In this document: positions 52,029-61,737 of the stretch, one piece after another
Layout of the letters: every line of letters starts with the position of its first letter
Numbering within the stretch: the first letter of the stretch is position 1
From: Gracilimonas sp965227785
Lineage (GTDB): Bacteria > Bacteroidota > Rhodothermia > Balneolales > Balneolaceae
Direction of reading: 5' to 3'
Length of the DNA stretch: 64,000 bases
Assembly: GCF_965227785.1 (NCBI RefSeq)
Contig: NZ_OZ245785.1
Location: forward strand, 248,001 to 312,000
The notes under the pieces: generated by a model
Told to the model about the DNA's origin: nothing
Database searches by the model: none
What the model saw: only the letters and a program-made list of their open reading frames with translations
Made by a program: the position numbers and the translations under genes

Positions 52029-54920
52029 ATGAAGTACCTGAAGTCAATATTACTGCTGATCATTTTTGTTTGTACCCAAAGTATATCTGTAGCACAGAAC
52101 ACCATTGACGTCACCTTCCGCTACTATCCAAATGATAACGCAGAGAGAGCTTTTGTACCTGGTGAATTTAATAACTGGGGAAATAATAGTAGTGGACAGA
52201 TAAGTACGAACGATGGCTCTTTGATGGAAGAAGATCAGGTCAATGGGTTTTGGTTTAAAACCATCAGTCTGACGGTAGGTGGTGGCGGGGCTACCTACAA
52301 TGGAAAATCAGGGTATGCCTACAAATTTCACGAACAGTACAATGCCAGCGGCTCCGAATGGCAGTGGTTTACCGACCCGCTAAACGATATTGCTATCGGC
52401 AATAACAATGACTCATTCATCGAAGTAACAACTCCGCTCATTTTTCAGCTTCAGCCTTCCAATAACCAAATTGTGGGGGAGGAAGATGAAATCTGGGCGA
52501 CTGTTGCTTCCACCGAAAGTGACCCGATAGACCTGAATGCTTCCGAATTTATTGTGAATGGAACCACAGCCGGCACTTTTGCAGGAAATTATGATACCGA
52601 ACGCCAGCTTTTTTCAATTACCGATTTATCATCTGCGACACTGACCGTAGGTGAGAACACGATTAAGCTGGTTGCAGTGACGGAATCCGGAGCAACCCGA
52701 ACCGATTCTGTAACTTTTGCCTATCTGCCGGATGTGAGCCCCGAAATGGCGGACCGGCCTCAAGGACTACAGGATGGAATTACCTACAGTCAGGATGGTA
52801 CTTCGGTAACGCTTTCCCTGTTTGCCCCGGGCAAAGATTACGTTTTTGCTCTGGGAGATTTCAACGACTGGAAAGTGAGTGAGAATTACCTCATGAAAAA
52901 AGATTCGCTGAATCCTGACAGTGTTTGGCACTGGATTGAAATTACCGGCCTCACTCCGGGAGAAGAATACGGTATGCAGTACCTGGTTGACGGTGAACTG
53001 CGGATTTCCGATCCCTATTCTGCATTGGTGCTCGACCCCTTTAACGATCAGTATATACCGGAGTCTACTTTTCCGAACTTGTTGGCTTATCCTTCAGAAA
53101 AAACCCAGGGATGGGTAACGGTGCTACAGCCGGGGAAGGATGAATATCAGTGGGAAGCAACCGATTATCAACGGCCGGAGAAAACCGAACTGGTCATATA
53201 CGAATTACTGATTCGTGATTTCCTGAATACCAAGAACTTCCAAACACTTACCGATACGCTGAATTATCTCGAAAATCTCGGCGTGAATGCCATTGAGCTG
53301 ATGCCGGTGAGTGAATTTGATGGAAATCTTAGCTGGGGATATAATCCCAACCATCATCTGGCACTTGACAAGTTTTACGGCACACCTGAAGCTTTCAAAA
53401 AGTTTGTAGACGAAGCTCACAAAAGGGGGATGGCGGTCATTTTGGACGTGGTAATGAACCATGCCACCGGGGCAAATCCGCTTTATCAGCTTTACGGAAA
53501 CGACGATGAGTATTATTTCAACTCACAGCCGCGTCATGCATTTAATGTATTCAACGATTTAGACCATTCGTATTCTGCAACGCAGTATTACACAAAGCGA
53601 ATGATTGAACACTGGATCAATGAGTACAAGATTGACGGTTTTCGGTGGGACCTGACAAAGGGATTCACCCAAAATTGTACCGAGAGTAATGGTTCATGTA
53701 CCAGCGCGTATCAGCAAGATCGTGTTGATCTCCTGAAAAAATATGCTGATTACCAGTGGGCAGCTGATCCTGATTTTATTGTAATTTTTGAACATCTCGG
53801 AACTGAAAACGAAGAAAAAGAATGGGCTAACTATCGTGTTCATGAAGGTAAAGGGGTAATGCTTTGGGGTAATATGAATCACACCTACAGTGAAGCATCC
53901 ATGGGGTATAACGAAAATGGAAAATCCAATCTCGTTGGTGTTGTTGCTGAATCGAGAACAAGCTTTCAGGAACGGCATGTAGTTGGATATATGGAAAGCC
54001 ATGATGAGCAGTGGTTGATGTTGAAAAAGAAGAAATTCGGAAATTCATCCGGAAACTATGACGTCAAAGATTTGGGTACAGCACTTGCACGCCAAAAAAT
54101 GGTTGGTGCGTTTTTCTTCCCGCTCCCGGGACCAAAAATGATATGGCAGTTTGGCGAGCTTGGATATGGTTGGGGAGAAGACGAGTGTCTGAAGCCGGGT
54201 GGAGGATCGAATGGCGATTGCAAAGCCAGTGATCCGGGTCGTGTAAGTGAAAAACCGATCCGCTGGAATTATTATGATGATAATGAGCGACTGAAGGTAT
54301 ATAAAACCTGGAGTTCTTTAATAAATCTCAGGAAAAGCAGTCTTGTTTTTACTGATCCTGAGTCAGCCTCTTATTCACTTAACGGGACTATTAAGTCTTA
54401 TGTGTTGGAGCACGACGATTCTGATGCATTGGTAGTTGGAAACTTCGGCGTTATCGAAGCCGATGCAGAGGTTACATTTCCGGCATCGGGTGAGTGGTAT
54501 AATTTCTTTGAAGGGACTTCTATCACAGTGGGAGATCCAAACATGACGTTTGTATTGGCTCCCGGAGAATTCAGAATCTATACCACCCGTCAGTTTGAAA
54601 CACCTGAAGACGGAATATTGACCTCAGCAGAAAGCGAACCGGATTCTGACCTCCCGGATTCTTTTAAACTGAGACAAAATTATCCAAATCCTTTCAACCC
54701 AAATACCATTATTTCTTTTGATATAGCCAAAGCAGGACAAGTCAGGCTGCAGGTGTTTGATGTATTGGGAAGGAAAGTGAAAGACCTGGTTAACGAGCGG
54801 AAAGCAGCCGGTTCGTACTCCGTCAGTTTTGATGCAGGAAATTTAAGCAGTGGTACCTATATCTACCGTTTGCAGGCAGGTGATATGGTTTTTACTCAAA
54901 AGATGATGTTGATCAAGTAG
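52029..54920 (+). CDS. Secreted GH13 alpha-amylase with E-set modules and C-terminal sorting domain
   Basis: A 963-residue protein. ATG 52029 precedes a signal peptide (MKYLKSILLLIIFVCTQSISVAQ). It has an N-terminal CBM-like domain (AFVPGEFNNWG), a second E-set module (VFALGDFNDWKVSENYLMKKD) and a GH13 catalytic barrel from ~390. Catalytic segments are DVVMNHA, DGFRWDLTKG (nucleophile Asp), IFEHLG (acid Glu) and YMESHDEQ (Asp). A C-terminal sorting domain (KLRQNYPNPFNPNTIISF to QKMMLIK) follows. It cleaves alpha-1,4-glucan at the cell surface or outside; exact specificity not known. Confidence 0.88.
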   Translation: MKYLKSILLLIIFVCTQSISVAQNTIDVTFRYYPNDNAERAFVPGEFNNWGNNSSGQISTNDGSLMEEDQVNGFWFKTISLTVGGGGATYNGKSGYAYKFHEQYNASGSEWQWFTDPLNDIAIGNNNDSFIEVTTPLIFQLQPSNNQIVGEEDEIWATVASTESDPIDLNASEFIVNGTTAGTFAGNYDTERQLFSITDLSSATLTVGENTIKLVAVTESGATRTDSVTFAYLPDVSPEMADRPQGLQDGITYSQDGTSVTLSLFAPGKDYVFALGDFNDWKVSENYLMKKDSLNPDSVWHWIEITGLTPGEEYGMQYLVDGELRISDPYSALVLDPFNDQYIPESTFPNLLAYPSEKTQGWVTVLQPGKDEYQWEATDYQRPEKTELVIYELLIRDFLNTKNFQTLTDTLNYLENLGVNAIELMPVSEFDGNLSWGYNPNHHLALDKFYGTPEAFKKFVDEAHKRGMAVILDVVMNHATGANPLYQLYGNDDEYYFNSQPRHAFNVFNDLDHSYSATQYYTKRMIEHWINEYKIDGFRWDLTKGFTQNCTESNGSCTSAYQQDRVDLLKKYADYQWAADPDFIVIFEHLGTENEEKEWANYRVHEGKGVMLWGNMNHTYSEASMGYNENGKSNLVGVVAESRTSFQERHVVGYMESHDEQWLMLKKKKFGNSSGNYDVKDLGTALARQKMVGAFFFPLPGPKMIWQFGELGYGWGEDECLKPGGGSNGDCKASDPGRVSEKPIRWNYYDDNERLKVYKTWSSLINLRKSSLVFTDPESASYSLNGTIKSYVLEHDDSDALVVGNFGVIEADAEVTFPASGEWYNFFEGTSITVGDPNMTFVLAPGEFRIYTTRQFETPEDGILTSAESEPDSDLPDSFKLRQNYPNPFNPNTIISFDIAKAGQVRLQVFDVLGRKVKDLVNERKAAGSYSVSFDAGNLSSGTYIYRLQAGDMVFTQKMMLIK

Positions 54921-54992
54921 AAATGGGAAGTACCGGGTTCGGGTTTTTGAACCTCAATCCGGAATCAAAATCCAAACTTTAATCTTACTAAA

Positions 54993-57359
54993 GTGATACA
55001 AAAGACTCTGAAGCTAACAATTGCGGCATTAGCCTTATCCATAGTGGGGTGCTCTTCCTATATAGAGGCTCCGAAAGAATCACAGATCATTGGTTTGGCT
55101 TCGCCTGTCAGTCTCGAATTTGGTAAAACCACGGTCATAACAGCTGATTACTTTATATCTCCCTCACTCATCGATTCCGTTGTTGTGCCGGCTTCTCTGT
55201 CTGCAGATCTGTCTCCGAACAGAGAAGAAGTGGTTTTATCAGGTTCTTTGGATACTCCGTTAGGGGTTATGACTTTTTGGGTAGATGGATACGAATATGA
55301 CATTCTTCTCAAAAAATCCAACAAGCAGGAGGTGACCATCACTTTTGATCCGGAAGGAAAGCAGTACCAAACGGTTCAGCTTAAAGGGGAAATGAATAAT
55401 TGGAATCCGGCTGCTGCTCCATTTACAAAAGAAGGTGATGTTTGGGAAACCACCATGCTGGTGAATGAAGGAGTTTACCAATATATCCTGATGCTGGATG
55501 GGAAAGAGACTCCCGATCCTGCTAACCCCAATACGGTCAGCAATGGGATGGGAGGCACTAATTCTGTACTTACCGTAGGTGATGTGGACGCCGAAAAACC
55601 GATGGTGGAAACCTATGATCATTCTGAACCGGTTGTATATCTGAAGACCCCGGCTACCGAAAACACGATAGTATTCTGGGAAAATTATCAACTGGAAACT
55701 CGGTACAAGGATAATATTCTCAGTTTTGAAATTCCGGCTAACGCCCAAAGCATGGAGCGTTCACATATCCGGGCCTGGACCTATGAAAACGGGCAGCTTT
55801 CCAACGATGTACTGATTCCTCTGAACTATGGAAGGGTCATCCGGGATACCGATGATCTTACCCGTCACGATAATCACAACTGGAATATGTACTTCGTGCT
55901 GATTGATCGCTTTAAAGATGGAAATCCGGCCAATACCCGCAAAGTGGATGATCCTCAGATTCACCCCAAGGCAAATTATTACGGCGGTGATTTTGCGGGA
56001 ATCACCCAAACCATTCAAAGCGGATATTTTGACGATATCGGAGTAAATACACTTTGGTTGTCTCCTATTACCCAAAACCCGGAAGATGCCTACGGTTTGT
56101 GGGATAAAGGAGGTTTAACTACCACATTTTCGGGATATCACGGCTACTGGCCGGTTTCATCCTCCAAACTGGATGACCGGTTCGGAACCGAAGAGGAGTT
56201 CCGTGAGCTGCTGGATGTAGCTCATAAAAACGGCATGAATGTAATCCTGGATTATGTAGCCAATCACGTGCATGAACTTCACCCGGTATATCAGCGCAAT
56301 CCGGATTGGGCCACCGAACTCTATTTACCTGACGGGCGACTGAATACGGAACTTTGGGATGAGCAGCGGCTCACCACCTGGTTTGATACTTTTATGCCTA
56401 CGCTCGACTTTTCCCGGGAGGAAGTCATAGAAACGATGACCGATTCGGCTCTTTATTGGGTGAAAGAATTTGAACTGGACGGTTTCCGCCATGATGCCAC
56501 CAAACACATTCAGCTTGAATTCTGGCGAACGCTGACCCGCAAAATTAAAGATTCGGTAACCATCCCTACAGGCAAGCAGGTTTTCCAGATTGGAGAAACC
56601 TATGGCAGCCGTGAGCTCATTGCCAGCTATATCAATTCCGGTATGCTGGACGCTCAGTTCGATTTCAGTCTGTACGATGCAGGTTTAAACACCTTCGGGC
56701 AGGGTAATTCGTTTAACGGCTTGCAAACCCAGCTTCAGGAAAGTTTTAACAGTTACGGGTACCACAATCTGATGGGATATATATCCGGGAATCACGACAA
56801 AACCCGCTTTATTACCCTAACAAGTGGAGAAGTGAGCTGGGGTGAAGACGGTAAGCTGGCCGGCTGGACCCGCGAAATTGAAGATCCTCAGGCTTTTGCT
56901 TACGACCGGCTGAGTATGTTTCACGCCTTCAACCAAACCATTCCGGGTATTCCGGTAACCTATCAGGGTGATGAATACGGCCAGCCCGGAGCCAACGATC
57001 CGGATAACCGTCGCTGGATGGAATTTGAGGAAGGAGAGCTTAGCTCACTGGAACTCAAAAACCGCAGTGTGTACAGCAAATTGACGGAGCTTCGTAATAC
57101 TGAAATGACGCTTACCTATGGTGATTTCCGGTTTCATACCGTCACCGATCATACGCTGGCTTATTCCAGGGCTTATTTCGAAGAACAGGTGATTGCCGTA
57201 TTCAATAAATCGGATCAGCAAAAAGAGGTTGAAGTACTTCTCAGGGATGAGTTTAACTACACAAATCTGGAAGCCCAATTTGGAAATGAGTTTAGTATCG
57301 AAGACGGAGTGCTCAAAGTCACCTTGCCGTCAAACAGTTTTGAAATATTAACTCTCTAA
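54993..57359 (+). CDS. GH13 lipoprotein, cyclomaltodextrinase/neopullulanase-like
   Basis: A 788-residue protein from GTG 54993 with a lipoprotein signal (SIVGCSS). A CBM48-like domain (VQLKGEMNNWNPAAAPFTKEGDVWETTMLVNEGVYQYIL) precedes the GH13 catalytic domain. Catalytic segments are DYVANHV, DGFRHDATKHI (nucleophile), IGETYG (acid) and SGNHDKTR. The DGFRHD and GNHD patterns resemble SusA-type neopullulanases and cyclomaltodextrinases. It is probably anchored in the periplasm or at the surface to trim imported oligosaccharides. The next GH13 gene begins 7 bp later. Confidence 0.85.
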   Translation: MIQKTLKLTIAALALSIVGCSSYIEAPKESQIIGLASPVSLEFGKTTVITADYFISPSLIDSVVVPASLSADLSPNREEVVLSGSLDTPLGVMTFWVDGYEYDILLKKSNKQEVTITFDPEGKQYQTVQLKGEMNNWNPAAAPFTKEGDVWETTMLVNEGVYQYILMLDGKETPDPANPNTVSNGMGGTNSVLTVGDVDAEKPMVETYDHSEPVVYLKTPATENTIVFWENYQLETRYKDNILSFEIPANAQSMERSHIRAWTYENGQLSNDVLIPLNYGRVIRDTDDLTRHDNHNWNMYFVLIDRFKDGNPANTRKVDDPQIHPKANYYGGDFAGITQTIQSGYFDDIGVNTLWLSPITQNPEDAYGLWDKGGLTTTFSGYHGYWPVSSSKLDDRFGTEEEFRELLDVAHKNGMNVILDYVANHVHELHPVYQRNPDWATELYLPDGRLNTELWDEQRLTTWFDTFMPTLDFSREEVIETMTDSALYWVKEFELDGFRHDATKHIQLEFWRTLTRKIKDSVTIPTGKQVFQIGETYGSRELIASYINSGMLDAQFDFSLYDAGLNTFGQGNSFNGLQTQLQESFNSYGYHNLMGYISGNHDKTRFITLTSGEVSWGEDGKLAGWTREIEDPQAFAYDRLSMFHAFNQTIPGIPVTYQGDEYGQPGANDPDNRRWMEFEEGELSSLELKNRSVYSKLTELRNTEMTLTYGDFRFHTVTDHTLAYSRAYFEEQVIAVFNKSDQQKEVEVLLRDEFNYTNLEAQFGNEFSIEDGVLKVTLPSNSFEILTL

Positions 57360-57366
57360 GAAAACT

Positions 57367-58743
57367 ATGTTCATGAAGAAATTCTTAACCAATCTGCTAC
57401 CGGTATTCCTTGCTCTAAGTGTGATCGCCGGAGGATGTAATCAGCCATCACAAAAATCAGATAAAGCTCCTGCAAGTTCTGTAGAGCAGCTGGAATGGAG
57501 TAAAAATTCCAGTATATATGAGATTAATGTTCGGCAGTATTCGGAAGAAGGAACCATCGAAGCGGTCAGAAAAGATTTACCCAGAATTAGGGAAATGGGC
57601 GTTCGTATTTTATGGCTGATGCCCATTCATCCCATTGGAGAGAAGAACAGAAAGGGGTCGCTCGGAAGTTACTATTCCGTTCAGGACTATAAAGATGTGA
57701 ACCCGAATTTTGGCACTAAAGCCGACTTTGCCCGCTTTGTGGATGAAGCACATCAACTGGGCTTTAAAGTGATCATCGACTGGGTGGCGAATCATACGGC
57801 ATGGGATAATCCATGGACCGAAAACCCGGAATGGTTTGAATTAACGGATGAAGGAAACTTTATGCCTCCAAGAGGTACAGACTGGAGCGATGTAATTCAA
57901 CTCGATTATGAGAACGAAGAAATGCGGGCTGCCATGATTGATGCCCTCGAGTATTGGGTGCGTGAATTTGATATAGACGGCTACCGTTGTGATGTGGCCG
58001 GCATGGTTCCCACTGACTTCTGGAAAGAGGCAATTGACTCTCTGAATACAATTAAACCGGTGTTCATGCTTGCCGAAGATGGGGAGCCTGAATTGGTGAA
58101 AGAGGCCTTTCACATGAATTATGCCTGGCAGTATGCACATACCATTCGTGAAATTGCTAAAGGTCATCAAACCTTTCAGGACCTGGATAGCCTGATGCAG
58201 GTGACGGAAGTCAACTATCCTTCCTCTGCTTACCGGATGTATTTCACCTCCAACCACGATGAAAATTCCTGGAATGGCACAGATCCGGAAATGTATGGGG
58301 ATAATTTCGAGAACTTCGCAGTTCTCTCGGCAACGATAGATGGAATGCCGTTGATTTATAACGGACAGGAATCCGGATTGGACAAACAGCTTGAGTTCTT
58401 TGAAAAAGACCCGATTGAATGGAAAGACTATAAATACCAGGATTTCTACACAACACTGGTGGGCCTGAAACGAGATACTCCCGCTTTGTGGAATGGTGAT
58501 TTTGGGGGAGAGCTCGAGTTTATTAAGGTTCCTGAGGGCTCAGAAGGAGTGTTAGCGTACAAACGCCAGAAAGATGACAGTGAAGTGGTAGTAGTTATGA
58601 ATTTCAGCGGGAACCGCGAAAGTGTGGCCCTGCCAGATGTAGGTGTTGATGAATCTTATGCCACTTACAATTCAACAAGTTTGATGGTCACTTCAGAAGA
58701 GATCAGTTTCGGTCCCAATCAATGGGTTATTTTTGTTAAATAA
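57367..58743 (+). CDS. GH13 alpha-amylase-family lipoprotein
   Basis: A 458-residue protein with a lipoprotein signal (SVIAGGCNQ). It is a compact GH13 enzyme: ILWLMPIHPIG, IIDWVANHTAWDNPW, FDIDGYRCDVAG (nucleophile), FMLAEDGEPE (acid), FTSNHDENSWNG, and a short C-terminal beta domain. All three catalytic carboxylates are present. It would produce maltose or maltodextrins for the MFS transporter encoded 17 bp downstream. Confidence 0.87.
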   Translation: MFMKKFLTNLLPVFLALSVIAGGCNQPSQKSDKAPASSVEQLEWSKNSSIYEINVRQYSEEGTIEAVRKDLPRIREMGVRILWLMPIHPIGEKNRKGSLGSYYSVQDYKDVNPNFGTKADFARFVDEAHQLGFKVIIDWVANHTAWDNPWTENPEWFELTDEGNFMPPRGTDWSDVIQLDYENEEMRAAMIDALEYWVREFDIDGYRCDVAGMVPTDFWKEAIDSLNTIKPVFMLAEDGEPELVKEAFHMNYAWQYAHTIREIAKGHQTFQDLDSLMQVTEVNYPSSAYRMYFTSNHDENSWNGTDPEMYGDNFENFAVLSATIDGMPLIYNGQESGLDKQLEFFEKDPIEWKDYKYQDFYTTLVGLKRDTPALWNGDFGGELEFIKVPEGSEGVLAYKRQKDDSEVVVVMNFSGNRESVALPDVGVDESYATYNSTSLMVTSEEISFGPNQWVIFVK

Positions 58744-58760
58744 TTAATCAGATAATCAGC

Positions 58761-60299
58761 ATGGAAAAACCAACCACACGACCTCGCCTCAGCTTTTGGG
58801 AAATATGGAATATGAGCTTTGGCTTTTTGGGGATTCAATTTGGCTTTGCCCTTCAGAATGCAAACGTGAGCCGTATTTTTGAAACATTGGGCGCCAGTGT
58901 GGACGATATCCCCATTTTGTGGATAGCAGCTCCGCTTACAGGGTTGGTGGTTCAGCCCATTATTGGCTACTTCAGTGACCGAACCTGGACTCGGTTGGGC
59001 CGGCGTAGACCTTATTTCCTATTCGGTGCCATTGCTGCTTCCGTTGCTTTAGTGATTATGCCAAACTCGCCCGTGCTGTGGGTGGCTGCTGGCATGCTTT
59101 GGATTATGGATGCTTCTATCAATGTATCTATGGAACCGTTTCGGGCCTTTGTGGGAGACATGCTTCCATCCGAGCAGCGAACCAAAGGCTTCGCCATGCA
59201 GAGTTTCTTTATCGGAACAGGAGCCGTGGTGGCATCTGCACTTCCGTGGATATTGACTAACTGGTTTGGTGTGGCAAATACAGCTCCTGAGGGGATCATT
59301 CCTCCATCTGTAAAATGGTCGTTCTATTTGGGAGCGGTAGCCTTTATAAGTGCTGTATCCTGGACCGTATTCCGAACAAAAGAATACAGCCCGGAAGAAC
59401 TCGAACGCTTTGAGGAAGCGGAAAAAGAAGAAATTGTAGACGAGTCTGTGCTCCGCGAAGTACCTATTGAAGCAGGGAAGGGACAAAACAAAATTAACCT
59501 TGGGCTTATTTTTACCGTGGTTGGAGCAATCACTACGTATCTCACTTTCGCTTATGAACTGGAGAAAGAAGTATATGTGGCAACCGGTGGTTTGATAGCT
59601 GCAGGTTTGGTCTCTCTGGTAGCCGGAATACTCCAAAAGGGTGGTAGAACCGAACATGGCCTTGTAGTGGTGATGCACGACTTCATTCACATGCCCAAAA
59701 CCATGAAACAGCTGGCGGTTGTTCAGTTTTTCTCCTGGTTTGCCTTATTTGCCATGTGGATTTATACTACCTCAGGAGTTACAGCTCACATTTACGGTAC
59801 CAGCGATGCTACCTCCATGCTTTACAACGAAGGCGCCGATTGGGTGGGTGTGATGTTCGGGGTATATAACGGGGTTGCTGCCATTGTAGCCTTTGGATTA
59901 GCTCCTTTGGCTAAACTATTGAGCCGCAAATGGGTGCATGCCTTATCTCTTGTACTTGGAGGTGTCGGATTGATACTGATCTACTTTATCTCTGACCCTA
60001 TGATGCTTATTCTTTCGATGGTTGGAGTAGGGGTAGCCTGGGCTTCGATATTAGCGATGCCTTATGCGATTCTGGCGGGTTCGCTTCCGGCTCAAAAAAT
60101 GGGGCTGTACATGGGAATCTTTAACTTCTTCATTGTACTGCCTCAGCTTTTGGCCGCCACCATATTGGGTTTTGTAACCCGCACATACTTTGGGGGTGAG
60201 GCTGTTTACGCTTTGGTTCTTGGTGGGATTGTAATGATCATAGCTGCTGCCACCATGTATTTTGTGGATGATGTGGATGAAAAGGCAGGTGCCAATTAG
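58761..60299 (+). CDS. MFS sugar transporter, SLC45/SusT-like
   Basis: A 512-residue, 12-helix transporter. It has the SLC45-type loop GYFSDRTWTRLGRRRPYFLFGA and a matching motif in the second half (PLAKLLSRKWVHALSL), with a larger central loop (~210-250). The family imports disaccharides such as maltose or sucrose, with protons. Placed directly after three amylases, it is the likely inner-membrane importer of maltose or maltodextrin. Confidence 0.85.
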   Translation: MEKPTTRPRLSFWEIWNMSFGFLGIQFGFALQNANVSRIFETLGASVDDIPILWIAAPLTGLVVQPIIGYFSDRTWTRLGRRRPYFLFGAIAASVALVIMPNSPVLWVAAGMLWIMDASINVSMEPFRAFVGDMLPSEQRTKGFAMQSFFIGTGAVVASALPWILTNWFGVANTAPEGIIPPSVKWSFYLGAVAFISAVSWTVFRTKEYSPEELERFEEAEKEEIVDESVLREVPIEAGKGQNKINLGLIFTVVGAITTYLTFAYELEKEVYVATGGLIAAGLVSLVAGILQKGGRTEHGLVVVMHDFIHMPKTMKQLAVVQFFSWFALFAMWIYTTSGVTAHIYGTSDATSMLYNEGADWVGVMFGVYNGVAAIVAFGLAPLAKLLSRKWVHALSLVLGGVGLILIYFISDPMMLILSMVGVGVAWASILAMPYAILAGSLPAQKMGLYMGIFNFFIVLPQLLAATILGFVTRTYFGGEAVYALVLGGIVMIIAAATMYFVDDVDEKAGAN

Positions 60300-60345
60300 T
60301 TCATAGCTGTATCAATAAGCCGTCACTGAAAATTTGCTGGACTCT

Positions 60346-60375
60346 GTTGCAACTTTACATTAGATTAGTTGCAAC
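60346..60375. promoter_or_regulatory. Probable toxin-antitoxin operator (two GTTGCAAC palindromes)
   Basis: The 8-bp palindrome GTTGCAAC occurs at 60346-60353 and 60368-60375, 22 bp apart, two turns of the helix, on the same face. It lies 20 bp before the antitoxin start and is suited to cooperative self-repression by the antitoxin. Confidence 0.6.
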
Positions 60376-60395
60376 AACGAAATAATAAGACTGTG

Positions 60396-60677
60396 ATGAG
60401 TGCAAAAGACAAAAAAGATATTGTCTGGTTTGGTATGAAGTTAACGCCGGAAGAAAAAGCCAAGATTAAACTACTTGCAAAGAGGAAGGGGTTATCCCAA
60501 AAAGAAGTAGTCATGAATTTGGTGAATGAAGAAGTCATGGAGTATGAAATTGAAGCCAAACCGGGTTCTTCCTTAGAACAGCTGCAATCTTTTGTTGGAG
60601 TTATAAAAGGTGGGCCCGAAGATCTTTCTACTAATCCTAAATACCTGGAAGGCCTCGGTGAAGACAGTCTTTCTTGA
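60396..60677 (+). CDS. Antitoxin of a PIN-type toxin-antitoxin pair
   Basis: A 93-residue protein from ATG 60396 (earlier TTG 60369 lies inside the operator). The N-terminal part (IVWFGMKLTPEEKAKIKLLAKRKGLSQKEVVMNLVNEEV) is a ribbon-helix-helix-like DNA-binding domain; the C-terminal tail should bind the toxin. It overlaps the toxin gene by 20 bp. It would neutralise the PIN nuclease and repress its own promoter. Confidence 0.72.
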   Translation: MSAKDKKDIVWFGMKLTPEEKAKIKLLAKRKGLSQKEVVMNLVNEEVMEYEIEAKPGSSLEQLQSFVGVIKGGPEDLSTNPKYLEGLGEDSLS

Positions 60678-61077
60678 TACAGGACCACTTGTAGCTTTAC
60701 TCAGGGAGAGAGATCAATTTCATCAATGGGTTAAGATTGAACTCAGTAAAGAAAGGTTTAGGTTTATTACCTGTGAGGCTGTACTGACAGAAACTCTTTT
60801 CATTACCCGAAACTCCCCACATGCGCTTTCAGCCATTTCAAGCATGTTAGATAAAGATCAATTAGAAGTCAGGTCTGCCTTGAGGGCTGATAAAAAAAGA
60901 GTGTTTGAACTTTTTGAGAAATATTCAGACCAGAAAACTTCCCTTGCAGATGTTAGCCTAATAGTACTGTATGAGAATGAAAAAAGTACGCCTGTATTTA
61001 CAACAGACTCCGATTTTCTGGTATATCGGGATCAAAAAGGGAAGCCGCTTCAGCTTATTTCACCGTACAAAAATTGA
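60658..61077 (+). CDS. PIN-domain ribonuclease toxin
   Basis: A 139-residue protein starting at GTG 60658 (MKTVFLDTGPLVALL); longer readings would overlap more of the antitoxin. PIN metal-binding residues are present: Asp7 (FLDTGP), Glu45 (VLTETLF), Asp98 (SLADVSL) and Asp117 (FTTDSDF). It is a VapC-like toxin expected to cleave RNA when unbound. It overlaps the antitoxin, as is usual. Confidence 0.8.
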   Translation: MKTVFLDTGPLVALLRERDQFHQWVKIELSKERFRFITCEAVLTETLFITRNSPHALSAISSMLDKDQLEVRSALRADKKRVFELFEKYSDQKTSLADVSLIVLYENEKSTPVFTTDSDFLVYRDQKGKPLQLISPYKN

Positions 61078-61209
61078 TTCTGAATGTAAGCGATTGCAGT
61101 ATGATAACCGGTTCTGATAACTGAGCCATACTTTGTATCCGGGCCTTTCAATTGCTACTATTTCAGGTCTCATTTTGAACTAAATCTTCTCTATCTTTCC
61201 TCAAAAAGT

Positions 61210-61737
61210 ATGCGCTTAGAACAGAAGCAATTTGTTCCTTTTATGATTGCCGTGGCCGTTATCACGATGCTGGTCATTGTATTTTCTTCCTTTAATTTCG
61301 AACGAAAGCAACGGACCCGGTTTAATGAAAATATTGCCACATCCGATTCACTGAAAACCATGCCGTTACGGATTCTGAATTCATCCGACTCCACCTCGGT
61401 AGCTGGACAGAAAGGGAATTCCACTTTATTGGTTTTTTGGGCCAGTTGGTCTGAAAAATCAACTACCATGCTGGATGAGATACAAAAATATACCCTTGAG
61501 AACGACACACTGATTGTACTTGCTGGTTTGGTGAAGGATGCTGAAGAGTCGTTACCGGAAGTACCCGAGTATCCCGGCTTCACCTATCTGGATGGTACAC
61601 ATCTGTTCAACCACCTCAAAGTGCCCGGCTTTCCAAGTTACATTTTGTTCGATGAAGAAAGCAATATTGTCACTTCTCAAATCGGGTACGAAAAAGGAGT
61701 AGGGTATGATTCTCTAAAAGTGTATTTGGATGAGTAA
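61210..61737 (+). CDS. TlpA/thioredoxin-fold protein lacking the redox cysteines
   Basis: A 175-residue protein with an N-terminal membrane anchor (QFVPFMIAVAVITMLVIVFSSF) and a periplasmic thioredoxin-like fold (STLLVFWASWSEKSTTMLDEIQKYT, VPGFPSYILFDEES with cis-Pro). The CxxC of active thioredoxins (WCxPC) is replaced by W-S-E-K-S, so it cannot act as a thiol oxidoreductase. It may be structural or bind peptides. It overlaps the aminotransferase gene by 8 bp. Confidence 0.7.
   Translation: MRLEQKQFVPFMIAVAVITMLVIVFSSFNFERKQRTRFNENIATSDSLKTMPLRILNSSDSTSVAGQKGNSTLLVFWASWSEKSTTMLDEIQKYTLENDTLIVLAGLVKDAEESLPEVPEYPGFTYLDGTHLFNHLKVPGFPSYILFDEESNIVTSQIGYEKGVGYDSLKVYLDE

Noticed and set aside
61085..61098. 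TGTAAGCGATTGCA as a third LacI operator
   Set aside because: Three of 14 positions differ from the palindrome, the site is no longer symmetric, and it lies after the toxin gene, away from starch genes.
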